DNA of 64,000 bases from Gigaspora rosea (taxonomy: Eukaryota; Glomeromycota; Glomeromycetes; Diversisporales; Gigasporaceae), in NCBI GenBank assembly GCA_003550325.1, contig QKWP01000062.1, forward strand, positions 456,000-519,999, read 5' to 3'. The notes under the pieces were generated by a model that was not told the origin of the DNA, did not search any database, and worked only from the letters and a program-made list of their open reading frames with translations. Positions 34,301-45,200 of this stretch are shown here, piece by piece. Numbering within the stretch: the first letter of the stretch is position 1; each line of letters begins with the position of its first letter. The position numbers were made by a program, and so were the translations under genes.

Positions 34301-34621
34301 TAGCTCCACATTCTATATATTCCTTAGTCTCAGACATATTTTTGTTAAGTAAATCGTAATATAAAAGTCAGTGGATTCAGGTGGATTCAGTTGATATTAT
34401 TAAAATATAGAGCGAACGCTTCAAGTTTACTTAGTCGTTAGTCACGTATCTTAGTTAGAATTGTTACCCGAAGCCCCTTGTAAAACGTAAAAAAAACTTT
34501 TTTTTCTAAAAATCGCAAATTTGATTGGCCCGGGCTTTTTAATAGAGTATTGTAAAACGTATAAAAAAAAAATCGGGTGACTCGGATAATTATTTTCTAA
34601 TTTGGGACGGTCTCCCCTGGA
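31324..34621 (-). mobile_element. 3.3-kb TIR transposon with 9-bp target duplication, superfamily unclear
   Basis: TIRs begin TCCAGGGGAGACCGTCCC, continue AAATTAG, and are similar for about 45-50 bp up to GAGTCACCCG. The flanks GGTTATTGT (31315-31323 and 34622-34630) are an exact 9-bp duplication. Excision restores the FAR1/MULE reading frame (NYNNHIALQY), which proves the boundaries. The sole gene is the 854-residue ORF at 31773-34337. A 9-bp duplication is typical of Mutator-like elements, but the encoded protein has no FAR1, MULE or SWIM signature that I can see. Confidence 0.9.
31773..34337 (-). CDS. 854-residue putative DDE transposase with RING-like C-terminus
   Basis: A single intact exon that fills the TIR element. 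Residues 1-55 form a possible zinc-binding head (C10, then LCHSCYMNC at 45-53). 70-130 is acidic. The middle is a helical domain. Candidate catalytic acids, from conservation-like context only, are D285/D286 in FILNIDDYHN, D434 in IVADWPGQFF and E630 in CPVELVHSIIRR. H471-E478 (GPLHISLNSRE) is another striking block. A C-terminal RING-like zinc cluster spans 750-788 (C750, C755, C757, C763, C769, H771, H774, C777, C781, C785, C788). Position, sole-gene status and TIRs argue that it is the transposase. A RING finger suggests ubiquitin ligase activity or simply a DNA/protein-binding module. I cannot name the superfamily. Confidence 0.75.
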   Translation of the reverse strand: MSETKEYIECGATETSRFRSLTGNKWKEAEAYDLLKVTWKKNNYLCHSCYMNCVENQLRRLKREAKRPKVSVEEAVTNVDVAEDDDVIEVDIDDIIKEEIENKIKEGVELRDVETIMKEDIEAVDEEEVSMINLVEVVGSMARIFYEREHTRKEGPIYLFDEMRELLPQIDPSLKNFFDQLYLLARPFERCEQTMGRMKRLMVFLCYLLASLNNSKINSFKFDLAYYLDSVGTSNEGLNTLANIGITTTARAVDRKKKKISETHKEYVEKALKNCSENSFILNIDDYHNIHTPRQQPDTTDTSWAAHMATIITNLCPIPAIPRNGALNPKIVDDELIMKHLDERFMANLGISYYDRIKGKGSNDDLIEKLTLHSYDDRLAEKKSDRHIQNAILFDFVESNLKSVENYTKALQIVHDQEPMGEYLSNHVIPIVADWPGQFFIRKAIAHRILLNNEVIPRFVTAFLPMMGPLHISLNSRELVFDKYSLLFNDIYKGIFGENKVLGKTPRPWRIDLILYIMRMAWLDIVDFVYLKFGNACKNIEFLYLTDLLSNLIPLVLDVYAVHHREGNWPAYEEACMRCWSDLFLRFDRKNYKRAPLMFFSDIFFWMDTNHPLMDMITNRLASLSDCPVELVHSIIRRRTAKFSEAEQLQKEARFIFQHREDNAFRKYFVDSVKYPYTPKQLHILSRKCAVLLLGLFKKIYQARYRYSLIINSSNNINTYKLYSLGYEITDRHLPRGFVTSRKPFTTTLCDYLNCNCIDYSDCGKVLACGHGYHNQCLEKCQFKCLICLDYLKDEIKKNVDALKVSLVKKLGDNEFIDERRENIVEDNIDNVEIAAGDTTIEELEFAKKSFLEL

Positions 34622-36069
34622 GGTTATTGTAATTAATTCGATCCTGAGACCATGCAGTAAATCGTTGATTGATACTTTCACGTTCAATATGCTAATGAAC
34701 TGCCTCCATAACTTGTAGTAAAGTGGATGAGCTGTTTATAGCAGTTTTAATATGCCTATTGAGCCCTTCGACTCTTTGGGTCGACTGCATTCCACCAGTA
34801 AAAGTTTTAAATGTATAAGCGCATGCTCACGATTCTTTGATAGAATATAGTTTCTGCAAATATGAATTTGCATGTTGGTATTTATTCAAAAGCTCTGCAA
34901 ACCGCGTTTCAAATGCACTTTCATTTAAACTATTACGTGCTTGATAGAAATCTTTAATAAAATCAGAATACTGTTCACCAAGTTTACTCCGAAGATTTTT
35001 TAAGATATTCTGGCTTAAGTGATATAAGCAAAAAAGATGGTTTGTATTTGGAAGACTATGGGCTACAACATGTTTCATTGAAAGATCTTTGTCTGTTATT
35101 AAAACTCTTGGCGGAATCCCTGTTGCTTCTTCTAAATTTTGCACAACCCATTGAAATGATTCGATAGTCTCGTCAGGCATTAAAGCCTGTGCAGCAATTC
35201 TAGTTTTGTTGTAATTGTCAACTAAAACAAAGAGACATAAAGGAAAATTGTAATGATTAGTTTGTGCCGTATTATCCTGAATAATTACGTTACAAAATTG
35301 AATACATTTTTCTCGCTGACCTGGATCCATCCAAAAAATTCTGCGAAGTTGGTTGCTGATAGGATCAATTAGAGGCTTGATCTACTTCTTTGTATTCGTA
35401 AAGCTTTGTTAAAAGTAAAGATGCATTATTCCCCTCTACACAATATTCTCACTGTAACTGAGCCACAATATTAGCAAGATCCCTTGTAAAAAAAGGCTGA
35501 TTGGGATATTTACTGGACAAAAGAGACCTTATTGTTGATAAATCATATCGTCCACTAACTACTAAGTGGCGAATTTCCTCACAACACTCATCAGAAAACT
35601 GTCGGTTAATAGGAGCAAAGATCCTGGTATCTGGTGAAAGCTGGTGCTCAATGTGTAGATCATGTAAATTGGTAATGCGGATAAAACCTGTTGCTGATAA
35701 CAGATTAAGCGTCCAAGTACAATTAACTTTTTTCGTGCCCTTATTACGTTGATTTTGTAGGTTTACAGTTTTTTTTGGTTGATATGTACCACCAAATTCA
35801 CATTTGTAGTATAAATTCGTCAAACAGCCATTTTTGTCAGTTTTATTATGCACTTTAATAGCAATAAATCCCTTTTGATAACCATACTGTAAGACATAAT
35901 GCTCTGCAATTGGCTAACTTGGAAATGTGTCATTAATAGAAAATTCAATTTGTTCATTAATGTGAGGTAGCGGTCCAGAAATATCAGTCAAATGCTGTTC
36001 TTTATGAGTTCCATTATCTCCTTCATATAAGTTTTCTGATGTTTCTAAATTAAAGACTTGAGACTCCAT

Positions 36070-36327
36070 AAGCATTACCTTTCAGAGACTGGTGCCGCAA
36101 ATAGTTATTACTTGAGGTGATTAGGAAAGCAAAAAAAAAAATCCGAAGCAAGAGAATAACGGAAAAAAGAACCACCCAGCGCTTTTACTTGATCAAGGAT
36201 AACAAAAATCAAGATTTCAAGACAATGGTTGTAGTTAACGAATACTACAGTAATACGTGTTTATTTAAATGTACGGCCTCTAATAACCTCGTTATTACAC
36301 TTTCGAAGCTTGAAATTTTTATTAACA
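36070..36327. other. Upstream flank of the FAR1-type MULE gene
   Basis: AT-rich sequence containing a run of nine A and no recognised gene. It would hold the promoter of the minus-strand transposase. I see no clear core element. Confidence 0.3.
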
Positions 36328-36426
36328 CGACTTTCACGACTTTCACGGCTCTGGCGGCTTTCATGGCTTTGATGACTTTTGCAACTTTCATGGCTTTGAT
36401 GGCTTTCTCAACTTTCACGACTTTCA
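36328..36426. repeat. 9-bp minisatellite, 11 units
   Basis: Consecutive 9-mers of the type CGACTTTCA, CGGCTTTCA, TGGCTTTGA and CAACTTTCA, without spacer. The unit length keeps frame, so both strands show artificial Lys/Val/Ala or Thr/Phe repeats. I do not treat the overlapping open frames as genes. Confidence 0.85.
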
Positions 36427-39400
36427 CAGAGCGAAAAAAACAAAAGAACTGCCCAAGATTTCAAGATACTGGCATGTTGTTAACTAATAAATGTGTCTAC
36501 TTAAAGGTAAAATTTTTTAACGCATTTTTTATTGCACTTTCGACATATGGAATTTTTATTGATTAAAATTATTTTCACTTTACGCAGTCACGTGTTTCAT
36601 GAAGCGAAAAAAGAAAAGCAAAAGTTCGATTATTTGTGATCGTACGTACCTTTTTATTTACTTATTTAAACTTCCGCACCTGTCAAGCACCTGTCATAAC
36701 AGATAATAAATTTGGTATTACTGTTACTATTTTTGTATATAATATGTGTGATCATCATATGTACTACATATCACATGATCGGGTGTGATACATAATACCG
36801 GTGTTATGAATATAATATTCCTTTAAAAATTAATAAATAAATAGCACATTTCGAAAATAAGTAGATAGCATTTTGAATTATAAATCAGAAATAAAATTCT
36901 CTGATTTTAATTTTGAAACCCCATTAAATAAGATATAAATATTGTATCTTGAATACTTCGATAAAATGATATTTGAGTAGCTTATATGGTATGATAATAC
37001 AAATAATTGCTATGCTCAAAATGAGAATTAACTGAGAGATAATTTAGGAATCGCGCATTTAATTAAATAAGTAGATGTCACTCTGGTTATATTTCAAAAT
37101 GTCTATCCAGATGTCGGTATAACCAGAGTGACATATAGTAATTTTCAAATACAATAGTATTTAAACTAGGAAATTAGAATCTGATCAGTTCAAAGAAAAT
37201 AATGTTTCATTTTTCATATAATTTTTTTTAGTTCAGAAATAGCCTCCTGGCTGTAAATTAGTAAATTTATAGGGTATTACTTATAAATGATTTATTAGCA
37301 AATAGTTCTATATAGCTTACAAATTATATATAAGTAACGTTAAAACTATACTACATATAACATTTTCTAATTCATATATATGATTAAAGGTAGACACTAA
37401 GCTAGTATCAATGTTAAATCATCTATTCTTATATGACAACTGGCCAACCAAGTTATTCAGATTATTAGAAATAACCTGGTTTATGATTTTGTAAATGGAT
37501 AAGTGCCTGAACTGTGCCTGGTACTTAAGTTTTATACCAGGTCTAATCTATAGATACCTAACGAAATTATTTTGCTAATAAAATACTATAGTTTCATCTT
37601 TATTTCGTCATTGATGAAATGACGTTATATAGTATTTCATCAGTTCATATGAATTTTATCAGTCTAAGCACTACTTTTCAATTTGCTTTCTATAAAATAA
37701 TAATACCGACAAAGAACTCATCTAACTCAAAATATTGACTGCTTTTTTAGGATATGATCTGAATGCAACTTATCTCAATCATATCCACCAATTTGATTTT
37801 TTTGTTTGTTTTGACGCACCCCAAAAATTATAGTTTTTTTTTTGTTAGACCATCTACTATAAATAGGTGTGTATGCTCTTTAAGAATTTACAAATACTGT
37901 GATTTGTTCTTTACTGTATTGGATTCAAAGTAACTAGATTGTAACAAAATTGGCCAAATTCTTTTGTGGTTATGGACCTTGGTGGCGGACCTACAGATCT
38001 CTCGCTCTTACATAAAGTAATGATTTGTCTATATAATATGCAATAGTACTTCCTTTCTACAATGAAGTAATGTAACTATTTCTTGACTATTTAATACGTA
38101 CTAGACTGGGCTTACTATATGGTTTAAAAATTGGTGAAATGTATTAGGCCCGGGTCTTGTATGCTACAATTTACAGACTTTTATTATAAACTAGCATACA
38201 TAATAACTTAAAAAAAAAGATATAGTATGTTTATTATAAGTATTCAGATGTTTTGCAATTTTTTGCTAGCGCTTTTTTTTATTTTTTTTTTGATAGATGA
38301 TTGGTATCGAATATTGTACAAAGTATATAGTTATTGGCTTATATTAATCACTAGTTCTAGCTGAAGCAATTAATGATATGAGACAAGAAATTATGCATAG
38401 GTAAATAAAAAAATTCACATTAGTTTTAGTTGATATTGACCAACTGAGCTAATTGTTGAAGAGTCTGATATTATTAATTCAACTATAGATGTAGGTAATT
38501 CAGAATATATAAATAATATGAATAATATACTCATGCATATCCTTTTTTTACTGTTAATATTATCCCCTTTAAACCAAAAAATGAATTATATAGTATGGTC
38601 ACCATGGTAATGATGGATATTCAGTTTGTTCTGAAAGTAACAAGTCATATGGGCAGATGCATATTATTAGTGATATTATTGGATGATAAAATATATAGTA
38701 TAGTATATTCATGTACTAAATATAATACAGAAATACATAGTAAATCTTCATGAACTTGGGTATAGGGATTGGAATTAGTTTAATCGACTAAACTGATTCC
38801 AATTCTTACTTGGGTAGCTTAATTAGAGTTGCTGTCTGCTTAGATATCCTGATTTATATTGTAATTTAGGTATAGGTTCAAAAGTTATGATTGGAACTTG
38901 ATTTTCTAATAGTCTAAAATTTGATATAGTATGTATCAATCATTTGAGTTACTATTTAGCTATAACTCTAAGCAATAGCTTGAACCATAGCTTTATTGTC
39001 TTGGTACTATTTGTAAAATACATCTAGATTTTTACATTCTAAAATAAAATTGTAAATATCTACCTGGATTACCCAGATAATATATATCCAAGTTGAAACA
39101 CTAATTAATAGTGTTTTTCATTTTTTTTTTACCATTTGATCCTAATGCAGTTTTATTTGACATAAAAAATTAAATTTATAAATAATTGAAATTAGATAAA
39201 TAGTAATAATATGACAAAAAATCACAATAATAATAATACTTATAATTTGAATCACATATCTGGATCATATATTTGATAACAAAATATGCTATAATTCATT
39301 CAAGTAGAAATATAAACTATTAATTAGCAATTTATATAATTGTTCAAGATTTGTTTTTTGTATAATCTGTATGATCCATATATTTTTTACCTATAGTTAA

Positions 39401-39587
39401 CTATAGTTAACCGTAAAAAAACTATACAAAAAATCAACCATATAGATACAGATTTGATTTTGTGTAATCCTATTATACAGATTTGAATAGTTTATATTAC
39501 TATATTCAAGTTTTTAATACTTCAAATAAATTGATTATCTATAAAATGCAAATAAGATTATTAATAGGTTATAAAACATGTTTACTG
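36427..39587. other. Long AT-rich region without an intact gene
   Basis: It contains a small hairpin at about 37064-37130 (TGTCACTCTGGTTATA and complement), an ATTGGAATYAGTTTA hairpin near 38770-38805, and a fragment (38350-38530) homologous to 43800-43990. No intact gene seen. Confidence 0.5.
38350..38530 (+). pseudogene. Fragment of the decayed gene family seen at 43.1-45.2 kb
   Basis: The words RQEI, then a NKKI/HISFS-like stretch, LVDIDQ and VEESDI match the reading at 43860-43990, with several stops. It is too short and decayed to assign. Confidence 0.45.
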
Positions 39588-40252
39588 TATAACCGCGAAA
39601 TAACGCACACGAGCGTTATTTCGAAAATTGCCGCCCTAAAAAATTACTATATTTGATTCGAAATAACGCGCATGCACGTCTTATAATAACGCGCACCCAA
39701 GTAAGTCATGGGACAAATCAATTTAATATAAAAGGAATAATCAATGCGCATTCAATTTTAGACTCTTTTAATTTTTTTTTTCTTTTAAATATTTTCATTT
39801 TACAAGATTCTAATATTACTGTATGCAAGACCTTCCCAAATAGTAGACTTCCAAGTACTAGACCCTGGTGCAAATCACAAGATTTTAATTAAATATGGAT
39901 CTTTTCGAAATTCTAGCTTGCCTGTTATAAACGCAAAGTGTGCGCATTTCAAATTTTATATTATATCTCAATCACATACTATACCCAGGTCTACTAATAG
40001 GACTTGATATTGGTGAAATATAAGAAACCCGGATCATTTATACGACAATTTATATTAAGAGCTTATCTACTTTGTTTTTAGAATTATGATATTAATGATT
40101 TTTTTTTGGTCGACCAAAATTAGTAGAAATAAGTTGATAACCAATACAAGAGATTTATTTTGTATAATTCAGTGTAAGTTGTTTAATTGTACGAAGGTAA
40201 AGATAAGTTTGCGCATGATTTTTTTTTTTTATCTTTTTGCCTATTAATTCGG

Positions 40253-40447
40253 TTAACTGAATTTTGAACTGCGTACACTTCTAAGTTTTCTAAGTTGCTT
40301 TCTCAAAGTTTTATAATTATAAATTTCACCGTTGACAAAAAGAATTACGGTTTCGATAAATCTATTATTGGTGAACAATTGAAAGTCATCGACTAAAATT
40401 ACCGGTAGGTAAATCTCTGCAAAAATATTTAGTAAAATAAAAATCAA
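40253..40447 (-). pseudogene. Asparagine-synthetase-like exon fragment inside the pogo element
   Basis: The minus-strand frame contains ILFVNGEIYNYKTLRKQL. This closely resembles the VNGEIYNHxxLR signature of the glutamine-amidotransferase domain of asparagine synthetases. A preceding LPVILVDD...QLFTNNR stretch resembles the LxIVDxDS-QPL-NN segment of the same domain. A splice-acceptor-like TTTTTGCAG lies just upstream. It sits between the transposase stop and the left TIR, so it could be a captured host exon. No catalytic Cys or synthetase domain is present. The call is based on about 45 residues and could be chance. Confidence 0.4.
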
Positions 40448-40474
40448 AAAATAGATTTACTTACCAATATCAAT

Positions 40475-41943
40475 TTACATTTCTTCATCGGTATTCATTA
40501 AATCCACAACCTCTACTTCGTTATGTGTCATATTTTCATCAAAATCTAACTCATCTCTTGAATATATACCTTCACCTTCTTCGATTTCATCATCTTCGCT
40601 TTCACTTTCACTTTCATCACCTTCATCTTCATCACCTTCATCTTCATTACCTTCATCTTCATTACCATCACCTTCATCTTCTTCGCCTTCTTCGTTCAAT
40701 AATTCGTTTATATCGTCTACATTATTTTTGACTATAGCCTGAAGACAGGTTGACATTTTATAATCTTCACTTCCATCGGGGTTAAGTACAAGTCCAGCTG
40801 CTTCGAATGATTTGACCAAAATATCTTTACTAATTTCTTTCCAAGTATCAGATACCCATTTGCAAATGAGCTCATATGAGGCTTTTTTGCGAGATCCTTT
40901 TGCCGTGAATTCTTTCTCTCCTTCATCAATCCATTGATCCCATCTTTTTCTCATTCCACTTTTAAAAGGTTTGTTTACTAAAACATCTGGTGGTTGCAAA
41001 ACACAGGTTGTTCCTCCAGGTATTTCTAGAACTTCCAAGCCTTCTGCATTTAATGCCTTAACTACATCATCACGTACATGGCTACGATGACCATCGACAA
41101 AAATTATACCTTTGCTTTTAAAAAATCCTTGGAGCCTTGCACGTATAACTCGCGGGATATAAGTGGAGGTCATTAAGTCTGCTCGCATATTTGCACAAGG
41201 TGATAGAATTACAACAATATCGCGTGAAAGTTTACCTTTAGGTTTTTTTTTAGTTTAAACATCACTGCCGGTGGGAGCTTTTCTCCAGAAGCTGTAAAAC
41301 CTAGAACTACCATAAAATGTAACTTGTCATGCCCTGTACTTCTAATTGCCACTTCACGAACACCTTGAAAATCAAATGTTGAACTCTGGGGCATGTCAAA
41401 CCAAACTGGAGTCTCGTCAAAAGAAATAATAAAATTTTTTTCTATATTTTTTGTTTTCTCGCGTGCAAGTTGAAGAAAATTATTAACTACTAAGGGCACA
41501 TTCTCAGGAAACTTTTGTGCGATTTGAGTTCGAACACGTTCGACCAAATTATGCCGCTTTCTAAAACGTTCAATCCACCCTCGAGAGAACTTGGCGTCAA
41601 TATTTAAGGTCTTTCCCAACTCCTTTGCTTTGTTTTGAATCATATGAGTTGTAACAGCAAGTTTTTCATCCCGTTTTTTCTTGATATAATCTACTAGATC
41701 TTTTTCTAAATCAGGATATTTCGCCTTACGACTGTGACCGCTAAGAACACGCGCCTTATTTATGTTTAATTTTTTATTATTTTTAACAGCCTCTAGCTCT
41801 GACTTTTGTTTTCGCCACTCTTGTACACGTCTTCGATTAACATTATAAAATAATGATGCCTTACGATTAGATGTGGTTTCTGCATACGAGATCACTTCAA
41901 GTTTGAGTGAAACAGTGTAGCTTCGTTTTTTGTTCGTGTCCAT
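40475..41943 (-). pseudogene. pogo/DDE_1-type transposase with one frameshift
   Basis: I start at the ATG at 41943 (MDTNKKRSYTV) because the psq-like helix-turn-helix begins right after it. An upstream ATG at 41997 adds a hydrophobic stretch not expected in this family. A CENP-B-like second domain follows. Catalytic residues are in FIISFDETPVWFD, IIFVDGHRSH and VLQPPDVLVNKPFK. The frame breaks at a run of A in the coding strand near 41242-41250 (after MFKLKKK). The next frame continues directly as PKGKLSRDIVVILSPC, so one indel explains it. The C-terminus is an acidic Glu/Asp/Gly repeat tail, as in the other pogo transposase. It is either a young pseudogene or a homopolymer sequencing error. 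Confidence 0.85.
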
Positions 41944-43119
41944 TTGTAAATGAGGTAAAATTAAAGTGAAAAAAAATGCAAAATCAGCATTTAACACGCA
42001 TACTTAAAGGGGTACCGTGATGATTCAAGATGTGTTACAAAAAAAAAAAATTCAAAATTAAAATTTAATCAAAAAAAAAACAAATTTTTTTTTTTTGCAT
42101 AACTAGGTGTGGTTTCGTTCTTCTAACTCTAGTACGATTACTAAAAGATGCCCTTTGATTCAAGAAAAATAAGGATCCTGCTTTTTTGTTTGAGTTTGTT
42201 CTTCTTTTTATCCATTCTTAAATGTTGTTCATTACTCAATTTTTGTCTTTATATAGTGATCAAGACAAGAAGAAGGGTCCAGCTTTTTTTTATTCTATTC
42301 CTCCTTACGTGATCGCTAAAGGATTTACTTAGACTATTTATTTTTACATTTAATTCGTTTCATAGTAGTAAAAAGCGATTTAACTTTTTTTTTACAAGCA
42401 GGTTATATTATTTGGTTTTTTGGGGTGATCAATGTAAGATGCTTTAAGTACGTTTTCATGAGGTTTTATTTTTTCAAAAAAAATTTTGATAAAAAAAAAA
42501 CTCAAAAAAAAAAGCGAATCGTGCAAAGTTCTAACACATTTGACCAGTGCCTTGAAAATAAAATGTAATTGTTCGTTTCATTAAATTTTGCCTTGATAAG
42601 ATCCAAAAAAAAAAGTTCATTATGAAAGGTTTTACTTTTTATATAAGTTGTAAGTTCAAATAAATAATCGTTTGTATACAAAAAAAACTTCATACGTATG
42701 ACAGTTTTAAAATTTTAATTTATACTAATATATCGCTATTTACCTTTATACGTATGCAGTAACGCCCTCTGCCTATTTTATGCAGGTATATCTAATCGGG
42801 TTAATTAACAATTGCACAATAATTTCTTGTATAAATCTTGTTTGCTCTTGGCTATTTCCTATTACATCGTATTAATACACTTATACCCCTATGTGCGTTA
42901 TTTTGAAACATACCTATTTCAGAAAATCAATCTTTTATTTCGAAATAACGCACATGCGCGTTCCGAAATAATGCACAGGTGAATAAATTAACGCACAGGG
43001 GTGCGTTATTTCGCGGTTATACGGTAATACCAAAATAAGATGTATAAAAAAAGTATCCTTAAGACTCTAATATTGTTTTAAAAGATGATTCTCAAACATT
43101 TAAGTATTATATAATTAAA

Positions 43120-45200
43120 GAAGGTGTATACCTACCAAAATATAAAATTAAATATACTCAACATTATGCAAAACATCCCATATCATATAATTATATTGCT
43201 CAAAACATATTCAAATAAAATTATATTGTTAAGTACTCAATATATTATATCAATGATAAACCATTATATCAAATATATTTTGGAAAATATTTAGAAAAAT
43301 TTGTAGAATCAGATCAGTCAACTTCTTATGCTGTGCATTTATATTTTAAGGTAAAGAATAAATAAATATACTGTGTATATTAAATAAATATTATATTTTA
43401 AAAGTTAATATTATATAAGTTGTATTAAATAATTATAGGCATTGAATAAAGATAAAAATACTAATACAAAAATACCAAAATTTCTGGACCACTTCTTTTT
43501 GGCTTATAGTATAAAAGTGTAGAGACTATTCACAAAACAGTACCATTATACAAATAAAACCATTTGATAATTATAGTGTATTAATATAACAAAAACACAT
43601 ATTAGGTTTAGAAGACAGTTACAAGAATTTGTAAAAAAAGAAACAAATAATTTTTTTACTCAAATGATAGTATTATTCTTAAACAGGACAAATTTGAAAT
43701 TGATGGGTTTATGCATAATCAATTATAGAAAAATTGATAAACAATTAATCAAACTACAAACCCAAGCTATTGTAAAATCAATTGATCATAATTGAATTTT
43801 TTAATAAGCATATAGATTTTTGGCTAGATTTGATGAATCATTAATCTGAGATAGAGTAGTTTATAATATAAGACAAGAAATTACATATAGAGTAAATAAA
43901 AAAATTCCTATTAGTTTAGTTGATATTAACCAACCAACTATTTTTGAGGTAATTATTGAAGAGGCTAATATTACTAATCCAAATATAGTTTCTAATATTA
44001 TTAAATCTATTGAAAAAGGTGAGCACTAATTAATTACTGATATACTAAAATACATAATTCCATTTTATGTTCAAAAAGAGGTTTTAAAACCTGGCTCTAC
44101 ATTATACTTATGTATATCTGGAGATAGCTAAAATATCAAAAAAAATTTAACACATAATATGATAACTGTTGCACTTTTAAATAATTTGGATAAATTGCAT
44201 AAACCCAAATCACACATTATACATTACTTCTGTTTCCTAGTACAGAAAATTATTATTCACTTCAAAATGCACTTGCACCTTTAATTTATAATTTGCAATT
44301 TTTAAGTGAGATTGGAGGATGATATTGGAATATTGAATTATATTTTAGTTCAGACTAGAAATTTTTAGCTGTATGCTTAGGAATGAATACTGCAAATTCC
44401 AATATTTTGTCTAGAGTGTTATTGTAATAAAGAAAATTTAACCAATGCTATTGAATATAGTATAATTTCTAAGGATATGGAAAAGATTAAAGCTTACTCT
44501 ACACATAATGAACACACTTGACCCTCTTTTTAATATAATTCCAATTAAACATTGGGTATGTAATAGTCTACATATTATATTAAGAATAAGTGATCAACTT
44601 TGGAAGCTATTTTATTAGATTTTCAATATAGTGAATTAAATGAAAATTCTCAAATTTTAATTTTAACTGAAATGCAAAGATTAGGTGTTAGTTTTCTTTT
44701 TTGAATAGATCAACAAACACAAAGCTTAAAGCATATATGAGGCCTTTGCAGTAAAAAGGGCCGATACTGGGTTATATATGATTTTGAGAAAATCACGTTT
44801 GTTTTGTTCGGACTAATCCGGGTTAATTAAAATTTTCGTGATTTGATTAGTCTATTATATCAGGTAATCCCGTGATATACGAAACTCCCAAGAAAATTTT
44901 TTTTAAATATCTCAATTTTTTATTATACAAATCAATTGCCACTTATAATTGAAAATGTAGCATGTGTCAAAATTTATCTAAATATAACAAAAACCTAATT
45001 TTCATTTTTGGGCAGTATCAGCCCTTTTTATTGCAAAGGCCCCATATAATTAATAGGCCCTAATAAACTTATTATTTTGAAAATTTTTGATTTTACTAAT
45101 TATTACAAGAGATTTTTCTCAAGAATGTGCTATTCAATTTTGTCAACTATGGACCAGTTTTTTGATTTATACAATATGATAACATTACCAAATATTACAG
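43120..45200 (+). pseudogene. Heavily decayed gene of an expanded, transposase-like family
   Basis: Stop-riddled but coding-like plus-strand pieces: YINDKPLYQIYFGKYLEKFV (about 43250), RVNKKIPISLVDINQPTIFE (about 43890), LAPLIYNLQFLSEIGG (about 44275), FSSD-stop-KFLAVCLGMNTANS (about 44350; probably SDWKF ancestrally), IPIKHWVCNSLHIILRISDQ (about 44545) and RDFSQECAIQFCQLWTSF (about 45110). The SDxKF block followed by a Cys pair reminds me of transposase-like proteins amplified in mycorrhizal fungi, but I cannot name the superfamily. A MITE interrupts it at 44740-45042. Confidence 0.5.
44740..45042. mobile_element. About 300-bp palindromic MITE
   Basis: The arms read AGGCCTTTGCAGTAAAAAGG and GGGCCTTTGCAATAAAAAGG from the outside inward, then GGGCYGATACTG. 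The flanks share ATATA. No ORF. Confidence 0.7.

Larger units (their letters stand above)
30026..36069 (-). pseudogene. FAR1-type MULE transposase, split by a 3.3-kb element
   Basis: The minus strand begins with an ATG at 36069 (MESQVFNLETSENLYEG). A TAG follows where TGG is expected (FPS-stop-PIAEHYVLQYG). The FAR1/WRKY-GCM1-like zinc domain lies at 35853-35449. The catalytic MULE domain is at 35330-34827 (FVLVDNYNKTRIAAQAL, then VLITDKD, then CLYHLSQNI), followed by FTGGMQSTQRVEGLNRHIKT. After the inserted element (31324-34621) the frame resumes as NHIALQYVFPQISKQIDKYL. An intron (30939-31159) with a GTAAGT donor comes next. The final part (30745-30026) carries a SWIM finger (CTC, then CRHFF) and a C-terminal CCHC knuckle (CRFCHEPNHYQSTC). 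The nonsense codon, a frameshift near 35350 and the insertion inactivate it. Confidence 0.85.
39590..43019 (-). mobile_element. 3.4-kb pogo-type transposon with TA target duplication
   Basis: TIR TAACCGCGAAATAACGCAC at both ends, flanked by TA (39588-39589 and 43020-43021). Subterminal zones on both sides repeat CGAAATAACGCGCATGC-like motifs (39600-39700 and 42890-42990), likely transposase sites. The transposase is on the minus strand, 41943-40475. Confidence 0.9.

Noticed and set aside
31773..34337. Assigning the 854-residue protein as a host ubiquitin ligase because of its RING
   Set aside because: It is the only gene between exact TIRs and a 9-bp duplication. A transposase role explains the context better.
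36117..36566. 149-residue ORF with Thr/Phe/Ala repeats
   Set aside because: It is open mainly because a 9-bp minisatellite keeps frame on both strands. No domain, and the non-repeat parts look like AT-rich noise.
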